From positions 32,463,431 through 32,527,430 of the forward strand of contig OY754980.1 of assembly GCA_963576475.1 (NCBI GenBank): 64,000 bases of DNA, given 5' to 3'. Source of the DNA: Molanna angustata (lineage: Eukaryota; Arthropoda; Insecta; Trichoptera; Molannidae). The translations under genes and the position numbers were made by a program. The notes below the pieces were generated by a model. That model had not been told where the DNA came from, did no database searches, and worked only from the letters and a program-made list of their open reading frames with translations. Shown piece after piece: positions 44,601 to 54,940 of this stretch; the first letter of the stretch is position 1; each line of letters begins with the position of its first letter.

Positions 44601-44667
44601 CATTGGCTACGGAATTACAATTTTCATGGCTGTGTCTGTTCTTAAATCTTTCGTTGGTGGAATGTAA
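38673..44667 (+). CDS. Microsomal glutathione S-transferase 1-like, gene C
   Basis: Exons 38673-38804, 39177-39253 and 44415-44667 join in phases 0 and 2 to 153 residues. Helix 1 is FVFYACVLSLKMLAMSPL; exon 2 begins AFANPEDL; the glutathione block is ERVRRAHMNDIENI; then LYLMTNPSV-type residues (NMYLMTNPSV), RTFTAARIMHTLVYAV, FVVPQPARGLSW and a C-terminal SVLKSFVGGM. It is the most canonical copy and closest to fly Mgstl. Exon 3 is very similar to that of gene D, indicating a recent duplication. Intron 2 spans 5.2 kb because of a LINE carrying a Tc1 element, an unclassified DNA element and a Helentron-like element ending about 90 bp before the exon 3 acceptor. Confidence 0.95.
39516..40016. 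mobile_element. Putative non-autonomous DNA element with imperfect TIRs
   Basis: The left end 'cccattcacgattgtg' and the right end 'catgatcgtgaatggg' are inverted, with GC-rich sub-terminal arms and an AT-rich centre. No TSD or coding region was identified. Confidence 0.5.
40850..42599 (-). mobile_element. Tc1-family transposon, complete ends
   Basis: Perfect 29-bp terminal inverted repeats, cagacggtggccaaattaat... at 40850-40878 and its complement at 42571-42599, are flanked by TA on both sides (40848-40849, 42600-42601). Length is 1750 bp, and a transposase is encoded on the minus strand. It sits inside a LINE 3' UTR within MGST-C intron 2. Confidence 0.95.
41052..42167 (-). pseudogene. 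Tc1-type DD34E transposase with an apparent 82-bp intron and a late frameshift
   Basis: The start is MGRSCDLTPRKKSK at 42167. An HTH region (SQREIATLTNVSQYSVHKIS) is followed by a basic linker and a TPEMRKMRLEWALKHQNW segment. The frame reads WSK at 41715, then a GT-AG interval (41714-41633), and resumes as VCFSDESS, exactly filling the family's W-x-K-V-x-F-S-D-E motif. Catalytic residues are the D of FSDES, the D of MHDSAPCH and the E of PDLNPIENVW, with 34 residues between the last two. After ENVWEALKGQL (41213) a one-base shift in an A-run gives a premature stop. The last 50 residues (ITNKKQLIENIIEAW, then SMPRRISAVIKAKGG) are intact in the neighbouring frame. Confidence 0.88.
42812..43379. 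other. AT-rich intron stretch
   Basis: Nothing is recognised except a CR1-like 3' tail near 43150-43190 ('aattgcctaatggtaata'; hairpin degraded). Confidence 0.4.
43380..44323 (-). mobile_element. Helentron-like element, near full-length minus copy
   Basis: It starts CTAGttgcatgtaacacatg and ends cgacagttgg with the 5' hairpin (gaacaaagttctcatgaac). It is 944 bp, colinear with the units at 33331 and 34269, but the central microsatellite is short (cacagacacac). Confidence 0.75.
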
Positions 44668-45729
44668 TCTTGCACACAATATTCTTCTGGATTAACTACA
44701 CAACAATCATTATATTTGTACTCCACCAGAGGTCCATAGTCTATCTTTGTTAACACAGGCTAACAGCTTGTTAACCAGTGTATTTTTTCATACTAAGTAT
44801 GTGAGTTTTTTTCCTTTCTTTTCTCATATCACCAGTTCCTATATTCCCCGCTTAAAATAATAGTATAATGACAGATAATATTAGTTTTAATTGTCTTTCT
44901 ACAAAATTCAAGATAAATTTTAACTTCCCCTGCCCTCTGTCAAAAAGATTTTTACTTCCCCTGCCCTCTGTCAAAAAGATTTTAACTTCCCCTGTCCTCT
45001 GTCAAAAAGATTTGCAATAGGACCTTTGGTTTGCATATTCTGAAGCTATTGTGTTATTTCAGGGAAACCAGCCTTAATAATGTTCCTAAATTTAATGAAT
45101 AGCTTCAAACTTCCTGATATAATATTCAGTCTGTTTAGGTAACCCAACAAGTTAGTGTTGTTCCACTATACACTTGTTACTCTGCTTAGCCAGTTTTTTA
45201 ATGTATCTGAGAAATTCATCATTTGTTTTATACTATGCTTTCCTCCAATGCAATGATGAATTTATTTCTTTTGAAAAAAAAAACTGTTTTTTTTTATATA
45301 AATAACATATCGACATCGACAGGAAAATTCATCAATGTTGCTATATAATTAATTGTATATTTTCCATATGAAATGAAAACAAGTAATTTATTCATAATTT
45401 AAATAACAAGCACTATTTTTGTACTTTTTTACAATATTTTTAAGGAAGATTTTTTATAGGAAGGTATATAGATGTTGTCATCTCATGATTACTGTTATTT
45501 TTTCATCATGTGTTCATATTTTTTGAAGTTTTATTAAATGGTTTTATGCAAAAAAGTTAATTTCATTTTTATCCTCTGTCATTTAAATGTTAATTATATT
45601 AATATTGATAAAGTCACATTGGTGGAGTCTATATAAAACAATATTTATAACATTATACTACACTACAGAATTACATCTCTAGATAATCTGTACATAATGT
45701 CTAGTTTTATTATATATCATATACCTAGT
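44668..45729. other. Downstream region of MGST gene C
   Basis: AT-rich 3' flank; the only structure seen is the short tandem repeat at 44919. No clear AATAAA was picked for gene C. Confidence 0.4.
44919..45011. repeat. About 31-bp tandem repeat, three units
   Basis: The unit acttcccctgccctctgtca plus aaaagatttta is repeated three times with single changes. Confidence 0.9.
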
Positions 45730-46030
45730 TTTCATTCTAAACAATGGAAGTATTAACAAATAAGCTATACTGCCCTTGGAGTAATTGTGTGTCACTAAAC
45801 AGTGATTTATAAATTCTTGTTATTTATCTCAAGAATTAAATTATTGTATGCAGCACAGAAATTACTGTCATATAGGGGAATATTATTTTACAATGACTTG
45901 CCCACTTCCATTAAAGAATAAAAAGAGCAAAATAAATTTAAAAGGGTATATTTTTGGCAATTTATGATCCTACAAGTTGAATTTTTCTTCTGTGTATAAT
46001 TACAATACTCCTCTCTCAAACACAAGTTTT
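45730..46030 (+). mobile_element. LINE C-terminal/3' UTR fragments
   Basis: It contains 'tgcccttggagtaattgtgt' (shared with 11240 and 16200) and a second fragment reading GILFYNDLPTSIKE, the end of a LINE ORF, followed by 'atactcctctctcaaac' as in the tail near 58915. Confidence 0.55.
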
Positions 46031-46082
46031 TAACTCTATCGAGAGAGCATCAACATTGTCATTTTGTTACATATTGTAAAAA

Positions 46083-46400
46083 TATTGTTGTAATGTTATA
46101 TACCGAAATGAAATATGAGATGCTTAAATGGATGTGCGGCGTCACAAGGAGAGATAAATTCGTAGTAAATATGTGTCTCCGATAGGTTGAGGTGGTTCGG
46201 ACATATTCAAAGAAAAGGGTCAGCATAAACACGTAACACTGAACTATAGTGTCTGGCAATAGACCCAAAGGGCATCCCAAAAGAGGATGGAAGAGATTGG
46301 TGGCAGAGGATATGCGGGCATGTAATTTCTTCGAGGACGGTGCTCAGAATAGGATGAATTGGAGGAGCTGACTCCACCACCGTGTGGGATGAAAGCAAAG
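46083..46400 (+). mobile_element. RTE-like LINE fragment
   Basis: Across frames the plus strand reads EMKYEMLKWMCGVTRRD, RLRWFGH-like and GHPKRGWKRLVAEDMR, then RMNWRS, a decayed RTE C-terminus. Confidence 0.7.
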
Positions 46401-46422
46401 AAGGATAGAGAGAATCAATTTT

Positions 46423-46582
46423 AGATGGGTGGTGGCAGAGTGGTTAGCGCGCTGGGTTAATAATACAGTGGTCACGAGTTTGAATCCTGCCACGAACAAT
46501 TTCGTTCACCTATAGTACAAGCATTTATGCTTAGTTTAGGGAATGTATATGCACTTATTACAAAGACATATTCATTTAAAAA
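46423..46582 (+). mobile_element. SINE1 (plus copy)
   Basis: Head 'tggcagagtggttagcgc', B box 'gagtttgaatcc', family body and A-rich tail. Confidence 0.82.
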
Positions 46583-46899
46583 AAAAATTATATATTTCTG
46601 TAAATAATTATGTAATTAAGAATGAAATGTTGACCTCAATTTGTTTGATTATAAAAATGACTTAGTAAGGATGACTTGCATATAAAAGCTTGAAAGGAGC
46701 AATAACAAATTAATGTTATGTAATGTTTTTCCAATGTATGGAACACATCAACAGATAATTTTAGCAAAACATGATAATTCAGGGTTGCCAACAAACTAAA
46801 TATTTAGAAATAAATATTTTAAATAATGTTCTTCCTTCAACATGTAACCAAAAGCCTTAATAAGTTCACTCAAATCCAATCCCAATTTTATTTAGAATT

Positions 46900-47560
46900 T
46901 ACCTACCTGTCCATTTGCATACATTCCAGGTCTATGTTTGATAGTATTTAGAGATAACGGGGTACTCGCTCTGGCAAGTTTATCTGCCATACAATTCCTC
47001 GCAATATTACTGTGACCCGGCACCCACATGATAACATAGATTGAACCACTCCGCTGCCCTATTTAAGATGCTGCGGCAGTTCAGGGCCTCTCTAGAAGTC
47101 TTACATACACCCTTTAAGGCTTTGATAGGGAAGTTTCTTCTATAATGATCTGATGGACATAGCGTCTGCCGATATAGGAGACATTATGACATTTATTAGC
47201 CAATCAGGCTGGTTCAGGGCGGATGAGTGAGGGGGAGGACAGCCCAAATCTTCTACTTGTGGTATCACAAAGGGCCAACCGGCCTAAGTGTGTTCTCCTG
47301 AGAACTGCCACCCGCAAAAAAAAAAAAAGGCTTTGATAGCTGCTTGACTGTCTGTGAGAATACAGACAACTCTGTGGGATACTGCCTTGCTTTGTATCCA
47401 TTCTTCTGCTTCCTGGATTGCCAAGATTTCTGCTTGAAAAACACTACAGTGGTCTTGCAACCTGAAAGAAATATATATTGAATTGCTCCGAAAAGACTCC
47501 TCCGCCCACCTTACCTTCTAGTTTTGACCCATTGGTGTAAAACGGTGGAGATTAAGACTG
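46900..47560 (-). mobile_element. LINE RNase H copy (minus), split by a nested LINE end
   Basis: The minus strand reads YTNGSKLEGKVGGGVFSEQ and, after the nested insertion, VMWVPGHSNIARNCMADKLA-type residues. It is the same family as 24804-25748. The first catalytic Asp (YTDGS) is Asn here and the frame is broken. Confidence 0.8.
47129..47326 (+). mobile_element. 5'-truncated LINE 3' end nested in the reverse copy
   Basis: The last 198 bp of the 24804-type LINE, with poly(A), are flanked by a 13-bp duplication aaggctttgatag (47116-47128 and 47327-47339). Confidence 0.9.
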
Positions 47561-47739
47561 CCGTTTTGTTTAGGGGTATTGATAATGGATTGTTGCAGAA
47601 CTTTGAAAGAACATAAAAAGAATCTGGAAAACTATAAAACTTTGCAGACACTGCACTTGAAAGGGCCATAGATGGCTGACTAAAGAAATAGTAAAACTAG
47701 AAAGACTTGCATTAGTTTTTTTAACTATAATATTTAATG

Positions 47740-48260
47740 TTGCCGTGGTGGTGAAGTGAGTCAACCCACACATACACGGTCTTACTTACTATTTGCAATT
47801 TGTGTTTAAGCCGATACTTACCCAGATTTTTGTATGGCCAAAACTGACTTAGCATTGGATTAAACCCGTATTTTAAATAGTAAGTAAGGCCCACATTGTT
47901 TTGAGATAATGGCTGTCAAAGATTTGGTGTTTGTAAGCAATGCAGTATTTTGCATATAATTTAGTTGATTTTATATCAACACAAGATTAGGAATACACAT
48001 TTTATGAGAAATTTGGCACTGAAATGCATGAAATATCAGTTTTGTTAAAAGGAATAAGACGCTTGTATCAGTTCTCTTCTGAGGTAAAATATATGAGAAG
48101 GATTATAACTTCTTTCACAATTATCGAAAAATCACATTTACAGCTAATAATTCACTAAGCTCTTTTCACCACTTTAAAATGAACCTTTTTTAAGGCAAAT
48201 GGCATTGTTAGTTCATTTTAGGTAAAATTGTGGCTTGACTCACTTCACCACTACGGGAAC
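47740..48260. mobile_element. Putative MITE with about 30-bp TIRs
   Basis: The left end 'ggtggtgaagtgagtcaacc' and the right end 'gcttgactcacttcaccact' are inverted. The interior has no ORF. The TSD is unclear. Confidence 0.6.
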
Positions 48261-49046
48261 TATTATTATTATATTGATAAATTTTATAAAAACCATTATG
48301 TTTACTGTGAGTGAATAAGAGATAATAATGTAGAACCAGTATATTTATTTCCTTTTGAAATAATTGAAAAGTTGGTTCCCTTGTGAGAAATAAAATATTT
48401 TTAGGTAAACCATAAATATTTTTTATTAGGTAGTATTAAAATTTTTAGTGACAACCTTGAATTTTAATTATGTATTTGGTTGACCTTGATCATACATAAT
48501 GTATAATATACCTACATTATGTCCATTCAAAGCAAACTTCAGACTTGTTATTTGTAGTCTAACTTTGATCTGAACTAACTCCATTTTTTTTAATTTCAGC
48601 AATTCGTACTGACCATTAATTTATCTCTTCTAAATCAACAAAAAAAAAATCTTTAGCACTGCAAACAATTATTTTGTATTAAAAAAATGCATTACCATAA
48701 ATATGATAGTTAGATGTAAGCCTATACCAATTTTTAATAGTCACTTTTATACATTTTTATTTTGTGATTTAGTACAGTTTGATTCTATGGTACGGTTATG
48801 TACACACATACATAGCAGCCAAACATATTGATTATTAGTATTGGTTTTTTTATTATATACATCACTAGGGACAGAACAAGACATGATTTGCCCTGAATTC
48901 AAAAGGCTACCTACAAACTGCTAATCACACATACATATCTTTTACACCATCTCCCTTATTGATTCTGAGAAACCAACGCCACACATGTGTATCTTTGTAC
49001 ACATATGTCACTTAATTCTCATTGATGCACATTCTCATTTTTTTTT
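48261..49046. other. AT-rich intergenic stretch
   Basis: No gene or element is recognised. Confidence 0.45.
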
Positions 49047-49222
49047 TATAGAAAAAAAAAATGAATATGTCCTAGTTAAACAAGTACATACACATCTTCC
49101 TACGTTCCCTAAAATAAGCAAATAAATGCTATAGGTGAACGAAATCGGTCGAGGCAGGATTCGAACTCGCGACCACTGGATTACTCGCCCAGCGCACTAG
49201 CCGCTCTGCCATCGACCCATCT
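49047..49222 (-). mobile_element. SINE1 (minus copy)
   Basis: B box complement 'ggattcgaactcgcgaccac' and A box complement 'gccgctctgccatcgac', with the T-rich start. Confidence 0.85.
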
Positions 49223-49349
49223 AAATTTTTATTGATTTTTATTTCTTTTATATTTCTGTCTCACAACATATCATTAACATGGTTATATATGATAGAACCA
49301 AGAAAACATTGGCACCACCATAATAAAAAAAGGAAATATAAGAAATTTA

Positions 49350-49510
49350 GATGGGTCGATGGCAGAGCGGTTAACACGCTTGGCTAGCAGTTCAGTGGTT
49401 GCGAATTCGAATCTTGACTCGACTGATTTAGTTCACCTATAGCACAAGCATTTATGCTTATTTTAGGGAACGTAGGAAGATGTATATATTATGTACCTGT
49501 TTAACAAAAA
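49350..49510 (+). mobile_element. SINE1 (plus copy)
   Basis: Head 'gatggcagagcggttaacac', body 'acctatagcacaagcattta', A-rich end. It forms an inverted pair with 49047-49222, about 130 bp apart. Confidence 0.85.
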
Positions 49511-49828
49511 AATATATAATAATTAGAGACGATGTATGAATTTGATGTAGGTAATGAATGTATGCAAAGTAAGGGAGATTATACTCGATTCTCTCCAAGT
49601 ACTTAAAAAATGTATTTTTGGTGCCTGCTTATTTTTCTAGGCCCGGTGTAAATACACCTTTTCAAGATATGCTAGATACGGCCCTGTAAAACACTTATAT
49701 TTTATCTTATGAATAATTTTGTAGCATCACTAAAGGTATGAATTCAGATAGTAGTTTTCAAACAATAATTGACAGTTCCTCTCACTATCCTTACTAGAAG
49801 TATCTGCATTCCTTGATTAAACATCAAA

Positions 49829-52800
49829 ATGCCTTCAATTCTTGAGGTGTACTCTATGGATAATCCATTGTTCAAAACATTTGCATTTTATGGTTCTGCT
49901 TTAGGACTAAAGATGCTTGCAATGTCAGCACTTACTGCAAGGATGCGAATGAAAAAAAAAGTAAGTATAATTTACTCGTTGATTGCTTATATAAATATAA
50001 TCAAATTATTTACACAAAACTCAAGATTTTTTAAAGAATGAATATATGAAATGCTTGTGGTGTTACTTTGATAAATCAGCATATAATATATCATAACACT
50101 AATCCAGTGTAGACAAATCAAATGAAATAATCTATTTTGTTTGATGTCTAATAAAAATAATGTTTTCGGCAAACAACTTCAAGATTACATGGGCTTTGCA
50201 GAGCGTAAATTTGAGTTTATTGCTTAGTTGGTATCTGCGTAAACCAACACCCTCTCCTCCAGAATATATCATCTTATTTTTTTACAGTGCTGACCGATTT
50301 ACTAATGATAGTAATAACAATTAAGCACTACAAATAATAACACTCAATTATTATTATTACCATTATACACTTCCTCAAAAGAATTAGCAGATCAATGCGT
50401 AAATTGTAATTATTTAATACAACAAAATAAAATGCAACAAACGCATCATCAAGCTTTCAATTTGGAATAATTCACCTATCGAGATACTTAACATATCAAA
50501 GGATTAGGCTCTGAGGAGGTCCTATACTACCGATCAATCCTACTGATTCCCAAATATTAATGTTTAAAAAATCTTTAACGATTCTAAATCGTTCTTATTC
50601 TCTCAATAAGTGTTTTATTTTCATTTTAGGCTTTTGCCAATCCAGAAGATGCAGTTGTCGTACCACAAGGTACTGTCAAAATTGACGAAGATGTGGAACG
50701 TATTAGAAGGTAAATAATATCTTTAATAATAAATATGCACAAAATTATCTAAAATCTTCAGTTATGTACTTCAGTAAAGATACTAAGTACCTACATGCAA
50801 TAATTATTTTTCAGATTATGTTATTGAGGTCATATAATGCATAGACACATCTATATATATTTTTTTTTTCAAAAAATGAATATGTCGACCGCCGTGGCAC
50901 AGTTGGTAAGCCGTTGGGTTTTTGTGCGGGCGTCCTGGGTTCGATTCCCAGCAGAGGAGAAATTTATTTAAATTCATTTCTCACGCAAATATTGCTTCTC
51001 TGGGCTGGAAACACTGGTTAGTTGGAAGAAATTGCCATACGGCAATAAACTCGCCACTTGCGCAGGGTGCAACAAAGTATTCATTATTATTATTATTAAT
51101 ATGTCCTTGTTTAACAAGTACATATACATCTTTCTACATTCCCTAAATTAAGCATAATGCTTGTGCTATAGGTGAACGAAATCGGTCAAGGCAGGATTCG
51201 AACTCGCGACCACTGGATTACTAACCAAGTGCGCTAACCGCTCTGCCACTGACCCATCTAAATAATGATTGGTTTTTGACATTAATACTATTGATTATTT
51301 ACTGTATTATATAAATACCTACATATCTGTAGATAGGTATTGATTGTATAAGATATCAAGTAAATACCTTCATGAGTAATAATAATATTAGTATTTTATT
51401 ATATCTTCAATTAAATATTTTTTTATCTTCATCATACACTCCCTAAAATCTTAGATTATATATGATACAGATACCTAGTCAGCGCAATGAAAGTATGACA
51501 ACAAAAACTAAGAACAATGTTCCGAGTTTCACTCGCCCGGCCGTATACGTACACCTACCGATACGCACACCTACATAATATGTCCACCTACTGATCTACC
51601 GCCTCACACACACATGTAAATAAAACTTGTCATACATTTGAATTCGAAGTTTGTACTACACGCGGCTTCTGTATCTTATAATTATTCTATGGTTAAACGA
51701 ATAGTTAGGGTTATCAAAAAACATCTTATAATGAAAATCAAATTAATGTGCCGTTTAATGGTAAAATACCATTCCAAGGGCACTTTTGCTCATTTGTTGT
51801 CTCTGCTAAACAAATATATTTACTGAAGGCCCCAAAATTCTGCTCTCCAAGTACTTCAGAAGGCAATTTATTCCATTTAATAGGTCCGTTCACACTGAAA
51901 CCACGTTCAAAGGAAGCCTCAAGAATTGGCTCTATACAATTTATTTAAATAATTGGTATTCTGTGATTCTGACGATCTCAATGATAAACGTCTCTCTGAT
52001 GGTACATTCCTCTGACACAGTTTATTTATTTATTTTATTAACGGCGTTTACATAATGTGTGAAAATACATAAAAAAACAAGCATATCAACAATGAAAATA
52101 AAGCAAGAAAAAATATAAAGAAAAACTTATACAAAATAAAAAAATACATACAATGAAAATTTAAACAAAATAATAAACAGAATAAGAAATGAAAGTATAA
52201 ATAAACATAATAGGTAAAGTAGGTATTAAATGTGTAACGAAAAATAAAAATAAACACGATCAGTGGAATTTAACACGTAGGGTATTCCTGTGGTTATTTA
52301 TACTGCCCATAAAGTTCTCGAATATAGTACGAAGCCAAGTCATGCAGAACTCGAGAACCATCAAGCACACTTTATAATCTATTAGACACCTCAATCCCCT
52401 CAACCAGTGCAGCTCGTTAAGATGAAGTGTTATGTAGCATCTTTTATCTGCCCCTAAGATAAGCCACACAGCTGCATTAAACACTCATTTGACATTTGGC
52501 CAGACCAGCATATATAGCATTGCAGTAATCCAACCTAGACACAACAAATGCTTTAATTTAAAAGTGTATTTGCCTCAATATTGGTAAAGCTTCGGTGGAT
52601 ACCTTTAAGTTGTCTCAGATGGAAGAAACATGAACTAACAGTTTTTGAGATCTGCAGGTCGAGTTATAGTTTGTTGTCCAAGCGAACACATAGGAATTTA
52701 ACATTCTTTGATGATACAAGTGCTTCTCCATTTATGTTGATAGGAGCATTACCAATTAGAGTTGTCGCCACAATTAAGCTTGAAAGATAACATGGGTGCA

Positions 52801-53195
52801 AATTGTTTTTTTTTTTGCTTGGTTTGCAGTTGCGCAAACCACCCCCTTCTCCAATGATACATATCAAGATATTTAGCAATACGTGTAACTGATTTAAAAT
52901 CAACATTTTTTTCTTTTGATATATATTTTAAATTTGTTTCAGGGCTCACAGGAATGATTTAGAAAATATCCCCGTGTTTCTGATTGTCGGCAATCTTTAT
53001 TTGATGACTAATCCGTGCACCGGAGTGGCGACCATGTTGTTTAGGACATACACAGCTGCCAGGATAATGCACACCTTGGTCTATGCTGTATTTTCGGGAC
53101 CACATAGAGCCAGAGGACTGTCTTGGGTTGTCGGTTACGGCATTACAATCTACATGGCTGTATCTGTTCTTAAGACATTTGTTGGTGGAATGTAA
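49829..53195 (+). CDS. Microsomal glutathione S-transferase 1-like, gene D
   Basis: Exons 49829-49960, 50630-50709 and 52943-53195 join in phases 0 and 2 to 154 residues. Features are FAFYGSALGLKMLAMSAL in helix 1, AFANPED at the exon 2 start, ERIRRAHRNDLENI for glutathione binding, NLYLMTNPCTGVATMLF, RTYTAARIMHTLVYAV and SVLKTFVGGM at the end. The normally conserved PQPAR loop is GPHRARGL here, so the Gln-Pro pair is lost. The close match to gene C over exons 1 and 3 points to recent duplication, with exon 2 the most diverged. Intron 2 carries SINEs, an R4 repeat and minus-strand LINE pieces. Exon 1 ends in a nine-A run before the donor. Confidence 0.94.
50869..51258 (-). mobile_element. SINE1 (minus copy) split by SINE3
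   Basis: The family start 'aaaaaatgaatatgtc' is separated from 'cttgtttaacaagtacatat' by a 211-bp insertion. The B box and A box complements follow at 51190-51250. Confidence 0.85.
50887..51097 (+). mobile_element. SINE3, tRNA-derived, nested in SINE1
   Basis: tRNA-like head 'cgtggcacagttggtaagcc' and B box 'gggttcgattcc', a body, then 'ttggaagaaattgccatacg' and an (att)n tail. The 8-bp duplication aatatgtc flanks it (50879-50886 and 51098-51105). The 3' end shares the hairpin region of the CR1-like LINE. Confidence 0.85.
51465..51690 (+). repeat. R4 interspersed repeat
   Basis: Order: 'tagtcagcgcaatg', 'gagtttcactcgcccggccg', 'cctcacacacaca', 'tgtaaataaaacttgtcat', 'acgcggcttctgtatctta'. 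Confidence 0.75.
51750..51960 (-). mobile_element. LINE C-terminal fragment (minus)
   Basis: The minus strand reads ERGFSVNGPIKWNKLPSEVL, as at 11240. Confidence 0.65.
52020..52905 (-). mobile_element. CR1/Rex-like LINE RT remnant (minus)
   Basis: Across shifted frames the minus strand reads NVKFLCVRLDNKL, HLRQLKGI, SRLDYCNAIYAGLAKCQMSV, then HLNELHWLRGL and DYKVCLMVLEF. It is an old copy in intron 2 of gene D. Confidence 0.75.
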
Positions 53196-53209
53196 TTTTA
53201 TGCAGATCA

Positions 53210-53320
53210 GACTTCCGTTCAAACTGAAAACACACAATTATTTTGATAAAAACTGTGTCTTTACCAGTAATACAACCTGGAGCTTTGGTTCAAGAGTCAA
53301 GATATCTAACTGGCTCTAAA
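53210..53320 (-). mobile_element. SINE2 remnant (minus)
   Basis: The segment 'cagatcagacttccgttcaa...tgaaaacacac' and 'agtcaagatatctaactggc' match the SINE2 head and body with heavy decay, just after the gene D stop. Confidence 0.5.
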
Positions 53321-53409
53321 AATAAGTTTAACACTACTTAACTTTATTAAAACCGAGAAAGAGCTATTTTAGACAACCAATTTGAAATAGTTCATTTGTG
53401 AATATGACA

Positions 53410-53415
53410 AATAAA
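53410..53415 (+). terminator. Poly(A) signal of MGST gene D
   Basis: AATAAA lies 215 bp after the stop, followed by T-rich sequence. Confidence 0.5.
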
Positions 53416-53825
53416 ATTGTTTAACATGAGCCACAAAGTTCTTTATGAAAATGCTCATAATATTATGAGACTGTTTTCCTGAAGAGACATTCATATAATG
53501 CAGTTCTTGTACTAACTGAGCCACGAAGAACAAGAATTAGCTCAATTGAACTTTGCATTTCTAAAACAAATATGAATGTTTATTATATTTTTGTATCAAA
53601 GTCTCTTTTATAATAAATGATTTTTAATTTTAGATAAATCTTTTTTTAACCAAGCAGCTGAACAGTCTGCAATAGCCTTAAAACGTAGTTGGGTATTGAA
53701 TCCAGGACACAACTCGTCACTATGCCACAGCAGTTGACTGATAAGATATGAAATGCTGTCTATATATAGTTTTTTTTTGTTTACATAAATATATGAACAT
53801 AATTTGATAAAACAAATCAAACCTT

Positions 53826-54160
53826 TTTAACCACTTAAGAGCCATATCCGAGTATACTCGGGCAAACTTAACCTGCAGAAAAGTCGATATCTGAGTTATT
53901 TCGGGTGAAAATAACTATTATTTTTCATGAATAGGAGTGAAATAAAGTCTTCTCTTGCAAGTCTAATAAACGAATCTCCCATCCATTGATCCGATGACAT
54001 TGATACTTTTTTTTTACTACAAGAGAGATTTTTTCAGATAGAAGATTCAGACGCATTTGAATATGCAAGTTTAGAAGAAAGTGATTCTTCGGATAGTTTC
54101 ATTCATCCAATGATATGCTTGTGTGGGCACACTCACGGAAGGTTCTGGGATTGAGTCCCG
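53826..54160 (+). mobile_element. piggyBac-like 5' end, truncated
   Basis: A TTAA is followed by ccacttaagagccat and the palindrome ccgagtatactcgg, typical of piggyBac-like termini. Downstream a frame reads QIEDSDAFEYASLEESDSSD, like the acidic N-terminus of such transposases. No right end was found, so only a stub remains. Confidence 0.5.
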
Positions 54161-54394
54161 GAAAGATTGCATAAAATAAATCCATAATCAATGCATTTTT
54201 GGAGTGGATAATTTAGTTGAGATTGCCGTATGTCATTTTCTTCAAAACAACTAAATATCTTGGAACAAGCCCGCCATTTAAGAGTACAACAAAGTCTATT
54301 TTTATCCATTCAATTACATTGTGACTATATTATTATGATTGTTTTATTTTTTATGAATACTTTAATATCAAAATGTATTTCTACCTCTGAAAAG

Positions 54395-54940
54395 ACGCAT
54401 CGCCATGGCAAAGGGAGCACTGGGAAAGCTCACAAGAGTGTGGAAGGACAGTACCATCATGAAAAACACAAAGGCTAGACTCATCAGGGCTCTGATATTC
54501 TCGATGTTCCTGTATGGTTTGGAAACATGGACACTTAGGGAGTCAGAGCGAAAGAGGATCGATGCTTTCGAAATGTGGTGCTGGAGGTGTATGTTGCACA
54601 TCCCATGGACAGCCAGAAGAACGAATGTGTCAATTCTAGACGAGCTGAAGATCGAGGATCGTCTATCGACGATATGTTAGACGTATCCTTCAATTCTTTG
54701 GACATATTGCCAGAAGGGAACCAGACTGCCTCGAGAAGCTTGTTGTGATGGGCAGCGTGGAAGGACGGAGATCTCGTGGTCGCTCACCGACCAGATGGAG
54801 CGATTTGGTTAAGTCCACAATCGGGTCTTCGGTGACTGGTGCTCTGCGTTCAGCCCAAAACAGATTGGCATGGAGGCGGGCCATATGTGTGGTGACGGAC
54901 TACAGCCGCTATCCTCAGTCAAGAGGTAAAGGACAAATAT
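54395..54940 (+). mobile_element. RTE-like LINE C-terminal fragment
   Basis: The frame at 54405-54680 reads LIFSMFLYGLETWTLRESER, IDAFEMWCWRCMLHIPWTAR, then ILDELKIEDRL. A shift near 54660 moves the rest (FGHIARRNPDCLEKLV, RSRGRSPTRWSDLV) to another frame. Confidence 0.88.
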
